Assembly: GCA_003586115.2 (NCBI GenBank)
Contig: QVOM02000075.1
Location: 445,325 to 509,324 of the forward strand
Reading direction: 5' to 3'
Length of the DNA stretch: 64,000 nt
Source: Salvator merianae
Taxonomy: Eukaryota; Chordata; Lepidosauria; Squamata; Teiidae
Of the stretch, positions 36,147-56,899 are shown piece by piece. Position 1 is the stretch's first letter. Every line of letters begins with the position of its first letter. Position numbers and translations under genes: made by a program. Below the pieces are notes generated by a model that saw only the letters and a program-made list of their open reading frames with translations, made no database searches and was not told where the DNA came from.

Positions 36147-39100
36147 ATGGCTCCCCCGAAAGGTAGGCAGGGGAGGCGGAGCAGCGGCACGGAGTGGCAG
36201 CCCCCGGCAGCGGTGCCTCCGGTGCAGGGGGCCGGGGGCCACGGGAAGGGCGCCCCGCTTTCTCCGCTGCGCCTTGGGAAAGGGCTCTTGGGTCCAACGT
36301 GCTGGATCGCCGGTGCTGGAAACGGGGCTCGGGGTTGGGGGTCCGCCGACTCCTCCTGGACGCTTCGGACAGGGGCTCCGCCGGCTGCCCCGGATTTCGC
36401 GGGCTTGCCAAGGGGAGTCACTGCGCCCCTGCTGCCGCCGCCCGCCTGCAGACGGTCGATGCGCCTCCCGGTCTGATCAGTTGCGCCTTTTCCCCGCGCC
36501 CCCTCTTCTCCGCAGGCAGCAGCGCCCCGGCCGTGCCGGGGCGCCCGTGCTTCGCCAACCGCCTGCGCTGGGACTTGTCGGCCGAGCAGATCGAAAGCGC
36601 CGCGACGGAGCTCATGGAGCGGACGAAGCGGGTGTACGACGCGGTGGGAGCCCTGGAGCAGGACGCTGTCTCCTTCGAGAACACCCTGAAGGCTCTGGCC
36701 GACGCCGAGGTGGAGTACACAGGTCAGTGGGGAAAAACCGGCCCGGACGGAGGCTCCGGCGCCAGTCCCCTAGGTGCCAGCCAGAAATGGGTTCATCTCA
36801 GCCCTGGGGTTAGGGCTGGGTCAGCCCACGGAGTAATTAGCTGGTGAAAGCAGGAGAAGTCTGTGCAGTCTCACAGAAGAGGCGTTCTGGATTGCCCAAG
36901 CAGCAAAGCGCCCTCCGCTCTTCTTGGCAATGAGCAGAGAAGTGGTTTGCCCTCTGGTGTGCTCCGCTTCCCAGGCTAACCTACTGCCCTGGGATTTCCT
37001 GGTGGTCTCCCATCAAAGCACTCACTAAGCCCCACCTCCTTAGTTTCCAAGTTCAGGTAAGGTAAGCTGGGGCAGGTCCCGTGCTGAGCCTTTTCTGCCA
37101 CCTGGAGAAGGCAAACAGGTTGCGAGGCAAAGTGAGTTATGCGCCGGAGCCTTCAGTCTTTGTCCTCACAGGGTGGCTGCTCGGGGGTCACCCCAGCACA
37201 CAGCTGTAGCCCCCCGTGCCTGTTTTCCCAGTGCAGAGGAACACGCTTGACTTCCCCCAGCACGTGTCCCCCTCCAAGGCCGTCCGCTCAGCAAGCACCG
37301 AGGCCGACAAGAGGCTCTCCGAGTTCGACGTGGAGATGAGCATGAGGCAGGACGTCTACCAGCGCATCATCTGGCTCCAGGTTGGGGAAGGGGGAGGGGA
37401 GGGCTCTGCGAGGCTCCGGGGGCGCAGGTGGCGAGCCGCACCGGGATGGGAGAGCTGGCGGCCAGGGGCACAGGCTGTGCTGCAGGAACCGCCGTCACTG
37501 TAGCCTTAAGTTGGCTTCGGCCTTTTGTGCGCTTTATGCCCTAGACCTTTGAGTTGGAAATGTAAACAAACAGCTCTGCCAACGGAAGGGGCTGTTGACC
37601 CGTGAATCTCACCACCACCTAGCGCTTCAGAAGTGCAAAGGATGATGGGAGTTTTTATCTTGCCTCAGGAGAAGCTGGGAGATACCCCCTTGAAGCCGGA
37701 AGCCAAGAGGTACCTAGAGAGGCTGATCAAACTGGGCAGGCGGAGCGGCCTCCACCTCCCCAAGGAGACGCAAGAGGTGAGAGGGATGCCCTGAGACGGG
37801 GGCTGCTGCTGGCCCCCTGCACAGGGGGGCTGGTAGGTTGGCAGGCGAGGGCCCGGCCTTGCAGAGGGTCGCTCTGGCAAGGAGCAAAGGCAGGGCAAGG
37901 GGACGGCATTTTGGCCGCTCCGTCCCGGAGAAACAGAAACGTGGCCAAGGCTGCTCTCCGTTTGCGGTGAGCCAAGGCAGAGAACGTGGCTTGCAAAGGC
38001 TTCGCTTGGTTCTCTTCCGCAGAAAATCAAAGGCATCAAGAAGAAACTGAGTGTGCTCTGCATCGACTTTAACAAGAACCTCAACGAAGACACGACGCTC
38101 CTGCCGTTCACCAGGGAAGAGCTGGGTAAGGTGGAAAAGGGCGGCAGGGCCACCTGCAGACTCCTTGGGGCGGAGCCTCTGGGGCCCTTGGCTTGAACAG
38201 CAGCCGGGCCCTTACGGAAGGGGCTGCAGGCAGGGGCTCTTTCCAGGTTGCCGTGGTCTTTCCTCTCAATCTACAGTGAGACTGTGATTCCCAGGGCTCA
38301 GGATAGAGGGCAGGTTCAGGCGGGGTTGCGGGAAGCTGCATGGGTCCAATCCTGCTGAGCCTGGGGTCTGGGTGGGCGGCAGGGCGAGGGCCTTTCCTGG
38401 CTGGTCTTGGAGGTCCCAGGGAGAGAACCCAGAACGCTCTGCCCCTGCTGAGCTGCAGCCTTTTCTCGCTGACGGGATGCCCCGTGCCTTCTGCCCCCCC
38501 GCACCCCAAGGCGGCCTCCCCGAGGACTTCCTGAACTCCCTGGAGAAGGCAGAGGACGGGAAGCTGAAGGTCACGCTGAAGTACCCGCACTACTTCCCCC
38601 TGATGAAAAAGTGCTACGTGCCGGAGACCAGGAGGCAGATGGAGGCGAAGTTCAACTCTAGGTGCAAGGAGGTAAGCAGGACGGAGGAGGTGTGGAGGGG
38701 ACCGGCCCCATTCCTGCACCCGCCCTGAACTCACTCCGTGCCCTGAACGACACAGGAGAACTGCCGGATCCTCAAGGAGCTGGTGGAGCTCCGGGCCCAG
38801 AAGTCGCGTCTCCTCGGCTTCAGCACCCACGCCGACTTTGTGCTGGAGATGAACATGGCCAAGGAATGTCGCACGGTGGTGACCTTTCTCGGTGAGCATG
38901 TCTGGGCAGCTTCTGTTGCGTCCTTCCTGCCTCAGTTCCCAGCGACCCACACACCAGGGACGGGGGGAAATCAGGCACAAAACAGGGCAAAGGTCTCTAA
39001 AAGTTTTGGCCCTGACAAGCCTCCTGTCTAGTTTAGATCCAGGCAGCCCTTGGGCACAGATTGCGGAAGGAGGCCTCCCAAAGCGCTCTCTTAGTTCTGG

Positions 39101-41652
39101 CAGCAGGGAGCAGAGCCTGGGTTGTGGAGGCGGTGAGGCACAGAGACCCGCCTGGCTCCACCGACACCCCGGCCCCCGCCGGTCCCTTCCCTCCGCTGCA
39201 GACGAGCTGGCGACCAAGCTGCGGCCGCTGGGGGAGAAGGAGCGGTCGGTCATCCTGGGCCTGAAGGAGGAGGAGTGCAGGAAGCGCGGCCTGCCCTTCG
39301 ACGGCCTCATCCGCGCCTGGGACATGCGCTACTACATGAACCAGGTGGAGGAGACGCTCTACAGCGTGGACCACCACCTGCTCAAGGAGTACTTCCCCAT
39401 GGAGGTGGTGACCGCCGGCCTGCTGCAGATCTACCAGGAGCTGCTGGGCCTCTCCTTCCACCTGGAGGAGGACGCCCAGGCCTGGCACCAGGACGTCCAG
39501 CTCTACACCGTCAAGGACGTGGCCTCCGGGGAGACCCTGGGCAAGTTCTACCTGGACCTCTACCCGCGGTGAGCCTGGCGGAGGGGAGGGCCAGAGCGCC
39601 GGGTGGGAGGTGGGCAGGTGGGCCCTTCCCCTTTCGCCTGCAGAAGGCTCCTGGCACGGCCCTGGCACCCCGAGATACGGAGCCCAGCACCGCCGCACGA
39701 CCGAAGGCGGACAGAACCACAGCCTGGACTGTCTGAGGCTGCCCAGCGAGAGACGCACAGACAAGGATCGTAACCTTTTAAGGAGCAGGCTGGAGCCCCG
39801 GCTTTTCAGAACCCCAAAAGGAGCTCCAAGGGGGCCGTGGCGGAGAGCTCTGGGGAGGAACTTTCTGTCCTGGGCCGGCAGTTCCACGCTGCGAGGAGGG
39901 AGGCAGTTTTCTCTGTCCCTGCCTGCCTGAGACCTTTGTTCAGAACGCCGGGGAAGGGTGCCATTTCCTGCCTGCGTCGTATCTCTGCCGTTTCACGCGG
40001 AGGTTTGTGAGTTCCCGGCCGTCTTTTTTTCCTAACTGTTGTTATTTTCGCCCCCTTCCTCGGACCAGGGAGGGGAAATACGGGCACGCGGCTTGTTTTG
40101 GGCTTCAGCCCGGCTGTCTGTTGGCCGACGGCAGCCGCCAGATCTCGGTCGCCGCCATGGTGGCCAACTTCACCAAGCCCACGCGGGAAGCGCCTTCGCT
40201 GCTGCAGCACGAGGAGGTGGAGACCTACTTCCACGAGTTCGGGCACGTCATGCACCAGCTTTGCTCCCAGGTAGGAACCGGGGCAGGAGGCGCAGGGGGG
40301 TCTCCCCAGTCAACCAGCCTCCCGGGGTGTCCGGGGGCTGATCCGCTCCTTCCCGGAAAGTGGGGCGTTCCCACTGGAGGCCAAGGCCCATCTTGCGCCT
40401 GCTGGGCCTTGAGCAGCCGGGGCTTTCTCCTCCCTGCAGGCCGACTTCGCCATGTTCAGCGGGACGCACGTGGAGCGGGATTTTGTGGAAGCCCCCTCCC
40501 AGATGCTGGAGAACTGGGTCTGGGAGAAGGAGCCCCTGCTGCGCATGTCCAAGCACTACAAGATCGGCGCCCCCATCCCGGACGAGCTGCTGGAGAAGCT
40601 CATAAAGTCTCGCCAGGCCAATACAGGTGGGGCGCTGTCCGTCCGTCCGTCTGTCCCAGCAGCTCTCTGGCCTCCTTCTCACCCCATCCCCTCTGCTCTG
40701 CAGGGCTCTTCAACCTGCGTCAGATTGTCCTGGCGAACGTCGACCAGGCCTTGCACACGAAAACCAGCGCCGACCCTGTGGAGGAGTACGCCCGGCTGTG
40801 CGACAAGATTTTGGGTGTTCCTGCCACCCCTGGTAACTTTGCACCCTTCAGAGCAGGGCTCGCCTCTTCCGTTGCCTCGCCCTTTGGTGGGATGTCACGC
40901 CACGACGCTTTCCTGAGCTGTGGCTACAGGCCGCTTTCTGCTTACCCAGGCGGTTCCCCTGGATTGCAGGCCGAAAGCCTTGGGCCAGTCCTTTCCCCTG
41001 CCAGGGCAGGACCCGCTGGTGGTCTGACATCTCCCGTTTATTGCCCCGTGCCAAGGTACGAACATGCCAGCCACGTTTGGCCACTTAGTGGGCGGCTACG
41101 ACGCGCAGTACTACAGCTACCTCTGGAGCGAAGTCTACTCGATGGACATGTTCTACACGCGGTTCAAGAAGGAGGGGGTCATGAACTGTAAGGTGAGGAG
41201 GGGTCCTCTCTCTCGCCGGCAGCTGCGGGGCAGAGACACCGAGTCTCCCCGATTCACCTGCTGTGCGGCAACGTCGGCTGCCTTGAGAACAACCAGCAGG
41301 GTGGAGCGAAACCTCCCCGGGTTCTTTGGGACCGGATGGCACGGTGGTGGGCGCTCGCTCCGGTCCTGCCATCTTGCCCATGCTAGATGGGCATCACGTG
41401 GGGAGAAGGGAGCAGGAGGCGCTTTAGCCCGCTGCAGTTTGGGAATGCCAGCGCAGGCTGGCCATGCAACGTCGCTCTCGCCCTTTGCAGGTGGGGATGG
41501 ATTACCGGAACTGCATCCTTCGCCCAGGAGGCTCTGTGGACGCTTCAGATATGCTGCTTAAGTTTCTCGGCAGAAGCCCCAAGCAAGATGCGTTTCTGGC
41601 GAGCAAAGGGCTCTCCGTGGATCCTGCCCCACCCCACCCCTCCACTTGCTGA
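36147..41652 (+). CDS. THOP1: THOP1, thimet oligopeptidase; 13 exons
   Basis: Exons are 36147-36162, 36516-36722, 37232-37380, 37669-37776, 38023-38125, 38511-38671, 38756-38891, 39202-39568, 40069-40270, 40440-40626, 40704-40832, 41056-41192 and 41491-41652. All are GT-AG and in frame, giving 687 residues (human 689). THOP1 is a cytosolic zinc metallopeptidase of family M3 that cuts short peptides such as bradykinin, neurotensin and proteasome products. The zinc site is H471-E472-F-G-H475, with third ligand E500 in DFVEAPSQ. The conserved GGYDAQYY and SEVYSMDMF blocks of the substrate side follow. Exon 1 encodes only MAPPK plus one base. The tail, PHPSTC, is diverged but keeps a terminal cysteine. 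One of three cysteines tied to thiol activation in the rat enzyme is serine here (S244). Confidence 0.98.
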
Positions 41653-41970
41653 GCCCTCCGCCTCCCTGGGCCAGGCAGCCTGCCCCACCCCGTGTCAGGG
41701 TTCTTCCTGGTCCCCAGAGTCCTCTTTGGCTGCTCAGGGGTCCCCTGCTCTGCCAGCTAAGTGCTGAGTGAAATCCTCTCACTCCAGGAGCAGAAGGGGA
41801 GGCCGGGGCACGATCCTCTGCCTGCAGGTGAATCCTGGGCTCGTTGGCTTCTTTTCTGGGTGCAGGGAAGGGAAAATAAGAGGCACTTCTGTGAGGAAGC
41901 GTCAGTCGGGTGCAGTTTAACGGTTACTTTTCACAAAATCTTCCCAGATCCTTTCAAAGGGAGCAACTTT

Positions 41971-41976
41971 ATTAAA
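41971..41976 (+). terminator. THOP1: Candidate polyadenylation signal for THOP1
   Basis: ATTAAA lies 320 bases beyond the THOP1 stop codon. Further ATTAAA copies occur at 42010-42015 and 42015-42020, so the exact end is uncertain, but transcription most likely stops in this AT-rich pocket. Confidence 0.45.
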
Positions 41977-42719
41977 GCGGGGGTTGATTTCCCCCCCTGA
42001 AATTTGATGATTAAATTAAATTTTGCATCATTAATGCTATTCACGACTGTCAGCGGGGAAAGTGGCTATGGCGGATCAGGAACTGTCTACGGTCTCTTTT
42101 CCCAGTTGCAACTTGAAAACTCTGCTAAAAGGCTGGGAAATTGCAGGTGCATTTGCGGGGACGGAGGGTGAGGGAAAGCAAAGCAGCCCCCTTTCTTCTG
42201 TTTGCTGTTGCCGGGCCTTTCTAGTCTGGGCACTTGTAGTGTTTCTGTAATGCGTTTAGCAAGGTACTAGATTAAACAAAGTCCTTTGTGGTTTGCACAG
42301 CTTTTCAGCTACAGGTCTGATTTTTTCATTCTTTCTTTGGCAGTGGGTGGGCAGCAAACCAAGTCCCTCCTGTCTCCCTGCCACACCTGTGTGACCAGGT
42401 ATTTTGGTGGGTACTAGTGAAAGTTAGAGCAGAGAGGTCTGCAGTTTGCCCTTTCCAGCTAGGGATACAGGAGACAAACCTTTCTGTCGCCTGCACATTT
42501 AATTTCTACATTAGCTGGAGTTTGTCTGCCAGAAATGCACAGTCTGGATGCCCCACCTGCGCTCACCCTGTTGGATGGCAGCCTGCCCTTCTGAGCCAGC
42601 CTGGAGCGCCCTTCTGCCTTGGAGGTGTTGCTACTTGCCCTGGCCCCTGAGTGCTGCTGTGGGCTTCGGCTAGTCTGCTGCTCCTGTCCGGAGATCACAC
42701 AGAGCAAGCCCCGGTAAAG

Positions 42720-43770
42720 GCACCAGAGGTGTCCTGGAAGCTGCGCCCGCGGGTACCATGTTGACTTCTCTGGGCAGCAACCCAGTCGGAGTGCGCACGC
42801 GCGGTATGACCCAGGACGCCCGGCGCCCCGACCATTGGCTCGCCCGATGGCTCTCTCCACGCCACGCCCCCTCTTCCCGGCTCGGACGGGCATCAGCCAC
42901 CTGACTAGCGCAGCAGTAGAGCGCGCTCAGCAGCCCCCGCCCCGCCTCGCCAGTTGCGCGCAGGCGCGCCTGGAAAGGGGACAGAAATAAAAAAAAGGGG
43001 GGGGCCGCGGGGTAGAACTGGCTGGAGCCGTTGCTCGACCTTTGCCCTCCGAAGAAAAAGGCGGGAAGAGGAGGCCAATTAGGCGCGCGAGCCAGGCAGG
43101 GCGCGCGAGCCAATGAGAGCTGGCGGGGCTTGGAGAGGCAGCGAGAGAGCCAATCAGCAGAGCGCGCGGGGGAGCAATCGAAGAGGTGGGAGGGCGGGAC
43201 TAGCAGGGTCACCCGCCGCCATTTTCTGTGCTCGCGCGCCTTCTTTTTCGCCTCGGTTGTGTTCTTCGAAGCTCGACCGCGCCCGCCGCTCCTCAGGCTT
43301 GGCGGGCCGCAGCGGGAGGGGGGGGCTTTCTGCCGGGCAGCGCGGCCCGGCTGGGGCGCCTGCATGGCCGTCGAGTCGCCGCAAGGGTCGGGAGCGGTCG
43401 GGAGGAGGGAGACCGGGGTGGTGCGCCGGGGCCGGGCGTCGCCGCGCGGGCGTGAGGGTTTCTGAAGCGAGCGCGACTCGGGCGAAGCGCAGCGCAGCGC
43501 AGCGAACGGGGACGGAGCCGCGACGGGGGGGGGGTGGGGGGTCGCGCGACTTCTTGCTCCGGGAGCCTAAAGCCAAACCGAACCGCGCCGGGGACGAGGC
43601 TGGACTGGGGAAAGGAGGCCTCGCGTGTGGGTGGCAGGGGAGGCCGGGGGTCGGCCCGCAGCGGCGTTCGTCGTGGCAGCGTCGGTGACCAGAAAGAAGT
43701 TACGTACTTTGCCAACGGGGAGCAGCGTTATAACTCCTGCCTGGCGGGGGCGGGATGGAAACACTAATTA
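42720..43770 (+). promoter_or_regulatory. Orphan CpG island with a possible short first exon
   Basis: About 1 kb of very CpG-rich DNA lies between the 3' ends of THOP1 and PLK5, where neither gene should start. The motif CGCCGCCATTTTCTGTG (43.21 kb) resembles a housekeeping start region with a YY1-type GCCATTTT. Downstream on the plus strand, an ATG at about 43364 begins a frame MAVESPQGSGAVGRR that could reach a donor-like CGGGC|GTGAGG at about 43.45 kb. I do not recognise the protein and no second exon is identifiable. Another reading is a non-coding RNA promoter, or a first exon of a gene whose body lies beyond the window. Short CGCAG tandem copies occur near 43.49 kb. Confidence 0.4.
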
Positions 43771-46700
43771 ATTAATTGGAAGTGAAACTCACTCTCCCCC
43801 CCCCCCGGTTCTCTTCACACTACACATGGTTTCTGCGCCGTTTCCCGCATTCACACAGTTTCGTTGAGCTTTCCAGTTCCTTCACACGTGCAAAGAACTT
43901 GGTTGTGGGGTCGTTTTCTCCAGCAGGACGAGCTGCTTCAATCCGCATTCATTTTCTTAGCTGCCCCATGTCCTGTTGGGGGCGCCCACGACCACATAAA
44001 GCGTCACCACGCCGTCGGTATCCACAGGAACGCACCGTATCTCTGGCTCTTAGTGGGCACGGGGAGGGGGGCAGCATTTTAATTTTAGGCTGTGCTCTGT
44101 TTTCACATTGGTTTATTAAAGCTGGAGGGTGTGTATGTGTAGGAGGGATTAAATTCACCTTTTGGTAAGAGACCACAAAATTTTCTCCTTGCTGGAGACC
44201 ACTTGCGTCTTTTCTGGGCACACTGGGCTAAATTTGCTGCTTGGGGTCACATTCCCAGGCTGTCTATTGTGGTCAGTGTCCCATTTTGAATACTTTGGAA
44301 AAACCCTTTCTCTCCCCCTGCTTTCTGTGCTCCTGCCTATGTTTTTTCAGGCCCGCAGGAGTATCCCTGGCATGCAGTGCTCTGAGGTCTCTGTGCGTGT
44401 GGAAGGTTTGCTTGGCATGCCAGACCCCCTGAAGAGCTCCCCAAACTACTGTTGCTATAAATGGGTGTTATGCTGGGTGTGGCACTCATGTCAAGATCCA
44501 TCCTGGTTATTAAAAAAACACCAGGGACCACATTAGGGCTTTGCAGTCCAGGCTGGGCAGATTAAGCTCAAAGTTGGCAGGAAGAAAAACTTATCTTCCT
44601 CTTCTGAGTTGCGAAGGGAGCAAACAGTGCGCTTTAAGTAGTTCTTACCTGCTTAAAACACGTGTATCATTTTTATTAAAAAAAACTGAGCAGCAGTAAA
44701 AGCAATGCACAATCGGTACAACACTTAAAACACTACACTAAAGGATTCTTTAGGATTTAGGAATTTGGCAAAGTGCCAAAAGAACAGAAAATGCCCAGTT
44801 ACTTAAGCCTTTTGAGCTAATGCTGAAACCTCAGTGGCATTGGTGTTGGACTTGTGGGTATCTTATTCCCCAAGCTGAATGCCCCCACTGAAGGGTGTTT
44901 GCCTGGTGATCTCTGCAGATAGTGGCACAGCTAGGAAGCCTCAAAGGTCTGTCTTGGCTGTTCTGTGCAGAGCCTGACCTGGCTTTTTGCTTCCAGAGGT
45001 GGAGCTCTCTGTACCATATGAGAAGAGGCCTTAAATACAAGAACATAGCAAGCACAGGCTGGATAAAGTCTGTGGCTCAGCAATGGCAGAACATCTTTTC
45101 TGTTCCACAGGAACTGCAGTGCTTCTTCCAGGGCTGTGGCTTCCCTTCCTAAAAACTATTTTGGCCCGTATATGAGAAGAAATGGAATAACTTCTCTGTG
45201 GAGAATAAGGGTTCCTCCAGATGTGAGTATCTATCCACAGTTCTCCCAGGACTGTACAAGGAATGCCACATGTATGTTTGGCATTCTCAATATAGTCCTG
45301 GGTTAGGTACTGCCATCAGGTTGGAGAGACAGGCAGGATGTCTCTAAAAGCCATTTGCACGGAGTCCAGAGCAAGTAAAGGTTTTGTCTTTGTCTCTTGC
45401 TTTGAAATCCCCAGAAGCAATTGGTGGCCACTGTGTGAGGCAGGATTCTGGACTAGATGGGCTGTGGCCTCATCCTGCAGGGCTTCTCTTAATTCATGGA
45501 GGACAAGTGAATCAATGGCTACTAGAATGGATGCCCATGTACCACCTCCAGGCCACAAAGACAGGCAGGATACCTCTGAAGGACTAGACCGGCTGTGGCC
45601 TTATCCAGGAGGACTCCTCTTACATTCTTAAAGGGCTGTGGTTGTTGTCATACATAACTGTACAGTGTCTCCTCATTTTCTCCCTCGCTCCTGAGCCCAA
45701 ATTATCCCTCTGCTCTTTTTATTTTTCAAAATGCCTGTCTCTGATTTAAATAGCACCACCCAAATTAGCCATGTTCCCTTTGGCCAGCTGCCTTTTCCTT
45801 CTCCTCCTCCTGTTAGGGCAGGAGGTTGCTGGTTTTGCAGCTGCCTCCATATGAGCAAGCAAGTGAACCTGTGCACGTAAAATAATGCCACACTCCTGCA
45901 TGTAGAATGCCCCATCTTGAGTGGAGCAAACCTACTGCAGTTATATGCTTTTGTGGCTGAGATTCACCATTTGTCAACTCCAGACTGTTTTATTCATCTT
46001 CCTTATAAAGCCCAACTCTGCTGTCCTTGCCAAATTTCTGAAGCAAAAGGGAAGGAGAGGTTGCTAATCTGATTGTGGCGTATGGTCTCCCACTTTAACT
46101 TGGAGTGTGCTTTAATCTCTCAGTGGCTCTGTTAGTACTTATTTTAGAACTACAATCAAGCCAAAAATACATTTAGCCGTTTACACCCTGGGTGACAGAG
46201 GAGCAGGCAGTGTGAAGCCCTTGCTGCAGACAGGAATGCCGCAAGGCATTTGGCAGGGGAGACGCCTTGGTGTTGGCCCCAAATGCAGTTAACTTCTAGG
46301 TACTCACAGGCTGAAGCTGACATCTAGAGCTTGATTATTATGGTTGAGTGACCTAGAAAAGTAATAAAGTATTGCTAAAATTCCCAGCACTCTGTAAGCA
46401 AAAATAAAAAGGAGCTGTAATTTCCCAGGCCTGTTCAAAGGCTTAGGAACTTCTCCATTTCTCCATCCCAAGTGCTCCTGGAGCCTTGTGAGATGCCTAC
46501 TAAAGCCCAGGAGTTCTGGGATCTCCTTATTCCACTCCACTCTTTGTAAGTTTTCAATTAATTGTTTCCTTTTAAAGTTTGTTTTTGCAGTAAGGAAACA
46601 TTTTAAACAAATAAGCAGTGTCTCCATCTGTTTCTGGCTTGCCCTGTAGCATGTCCTTCAGAATGCCTCCACCTTCAAACCTAGAGCCTGCTTCCAACTT

Positions 46701-47086
46701 TCCAAGGCTAGAATAAGCTTTAATTTTAAAAATCTATTTAAAAATAAGGCTTAAATTCTTAAAGAAAACTCCTTGAATAGGATGGAAGTGCTATGGGCAG
46801 TTTCTGCCAAGAAAGTAGTGAAGTTCTTTCAAGGCACTGCTGCATACGTAAGGTTATAACGCAATAGCATGTAAGCCAAACTGGAGAAAAACTTGTGTCT
46901 GGGTGAATGATTTCAAATGGAGCTCAGTTGGCTGCCCTTGGGGTCCCTTCCTGAGTCTCTTGGCTTTCCTTGCCTCTGAACTTCTAGCTGCTGTGAAGGG
47001 GAAAATGGGCTGGCAACCTGGAATTCCTGCATGTCGAGGAGTGTAAAAAGAAATCAAACTCTGAGGGGTGAAATGTCCACGTCGTG
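43771..47086. other. Non-coding stretch between the orphan CpG island and PLK5
   Basis: AT content rises sharply after 43.8 kb. I find no supported exon. The main feature is a tandem pair of interspersed repeats at 45.3-45.64 kb. A donor-like TTTTGGTAAGAG on the plus strand at about 44.16 kb has no matching exon evidence. Confidence 0.55.
45303..45640 (+). mobile_element. Squamate-type interspersed repeat, two head-to-tail partial copies
   Basis: The first copy (about 45303-45492) runs through 'ggccactgtgtgaggcagga' and 'ggactagatgggctg' and ends 'cagggcttctctta'. The second (about 45493-45635) starts 'attcatggaggacaagtg', passes 'caatggctactagaatgg' and ends 'ggactcctcttacattct'. The same blocks occur in reverse at 14.6 kb. 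No coding frame is present. Confidence 0.6.
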
Positions 47087-47092
47087 TTTATT
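47087..47092 (-). terminator. PLK5: Candidate polyadenylation signal for PLK5
   Basis: AATAAA on the minus strand lies about 1.4 kb beyond the PLK5 stop codon. It is an exact signal on the correct strand, but a nearer variant signal may be used instead. Confidence 0.35.
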
Positions 47093-48054
47093 GCAAAATG
47101 GGTTTCACATGCAGTAACCAGGGAGCCTCTCTGTCCAACGTGCTTCATCGTCCTTCTCACTCTAGACACAAACAGGTTTGCTACTCCTCCGCACTTTTGC
47201 CCTCCCTCTGCCCTCTGCCACTGTCCCAGTTTCCTCCCCGCCAGAACTAATGCAAAAACCGGAGATTAAACCACTTCAGCTGCAGGGTTAGCATCACTTC
47301 CCGTTGTCTCAGGGCATCCTTGGTGCCTGGCAGGCAGCAGTGCCCTTCAGCTCCACGGCTGAAGGAAAAGGCAAGTGAACCTGGAACAGATATTGGGCCC
47401 CCTTGGTAGCAGAGGTGCCCAGTTATCCTCATTCCTGGCATTAGAAGGTGAAAAGCCCCTGAACCTCTGTGGCTTCTTATGCCAAGAAGACCATTTGGAA
47501 AGGACTGACCTCCCCCACAGCTTTGACCTTCCAAAACAGACCTGGATCCAGAATCTTGGCAGCCCTGTCGGGTTCACTTGTTCTGAGCAGAGCCCAAACA
47601 GCCTCCGCCGGGCATCCCTTCTGCCCAGGCAGTTCCATTCTGCTGTGCCACTTCCGTCTGCTGCTCACGGTTCAAAATCCGGAGGTCAGCAAAGCTTTTC
47701 TCTGCACCAGCTTGCTGCCCAGACTGGTGATGGGCGGGAGGCTGAACCTGGGCCTCCTGGGGGGGGGTGCACGTGCTCCCCAGCTTGTGGCTTTGGGGGG
47801 GTTTGGCTCCCCACCCTGCGCTGCCTGCAGGTGGACCCTGCTATCTGCAGCTAAAATTGGCCCTGCAGAGCCCTGTCTGGCCAGAGCGGGGAGTGCCATG
47901 TGGCCAGACCCCAGAACTGGCAGAGGCAGCTATCCCTGAGTCCGGGCTCCATCTGGTGCTCCTGTGCACTTGGCCTGCATCTCCCCCCCGGCCCCACCAG
48001 CGCTTTCTCCTCTCAGCAGGCAAAGCAAGAAGAAGAGGCCTTCTTCTGCTCTGG

Positions 48055-48058
<4 letters not shown>

Positions 48059-48086
<28 letters not shown>
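48059..48086. repeat. (TC)n microsatellite
   Basis: About 14 perfect TC dinucleotides lie within the presumed PLK5 3' UTR or just beyond it. Confidence 0.95.
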
Positions 48087-48087
<1 letters not shown>

Positions 48088-48134
48088 GATCTGCCCTTTC
48101 TGCCCCCTCGTCCACTCTCATGGGAATCTCCAGG

Positions 48135-48255
48135 TGAGGGGTGCTCGGCGTGTGGCCCTCCAGCCGTCCCCAGTCGCCAGCAGGCAGGAAATGCTGGGAG
48201 CGGCAATTCAGGAACAGCTGGAGAGCCGCAGGTCGGGCATCCCTGCTCCAGACTC
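48135..48255. repeat. Fold-back dispersed repeat
   Basis: The left arm 'gtgtggccctccagccg' and the right arm 'agctggagagccgcagg' are imperfect inverted copies. They match a common reptile element in which 'gtggccctccagatgtt' and its complement flank a core. The ending 'gggcatccctgctcca' is also typical. Confidence 0.55.
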
Positions 48256-48501
48256 CCCCCACGATCCCAGACCGCCCCCTGCTTGGCTTCCCAGCAGCCG
48301 CAAAGGTCCTGCCCGCTCTGGGGCGGCCCTTTCCCAAGCACGTCCCTGCCGCTTCTGTCCCCAGTGTCCCAGCCACGTTTCACCCCCTAGTTTCCGGCAC
48401 TAGGAAGACAAGGGTGCTGTGGTTCTGCGCACCTGCCCGCCTGGGGAGAGCCCTTTCCCCATGCCTCCGGCCGCCAGGGCTGAGGAGGTGGCGGTGCTGG
48501 G

Positions 48502-56700
<8,199 letters not shown>

Positions 56701-56835
56701 GGCGGGCCCCCTGCAGCGAGTGGCCCCGCCAGCAGCAGAGCTCTGCCCCCCTCCCCTGGGATCCCTGCCCCCCCCTCGCCTCCTCCCTTCGGCTGCTCCA
56801 GGCGCCTCTGACCAAAACAGCACATGCCAGGGCTT

Positions 56836-56841
56836 CTTATA
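56836..56841 (-). promoter_or_regulatory. PLK5: PLK5 TATA box
   Basis: TATAAG on the minus strand, in the context CCTTATAAG, lies about 135 bases upstream of the PLK5 ATG. It predicts a start near 56805 and a 5' UTR of about 105 bases. It also argues against the longer in-frame start at 56886, which would lie upstream of the TATA box. A TATA box without a CpG island suggests restricted or inducible expression. Confidence 0.6.
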
Positions 56842-56899
56842 AGGCAGGAGGGTGGAAACCCAGCCACCTCGCTGCCCCCCCCACACCTAAGCCGTGCCC

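Noticed and set aside
38108..39325. 405-codon minus-strand open frame
   Set aside because: It is antisense to THOP1 exons 6-8.
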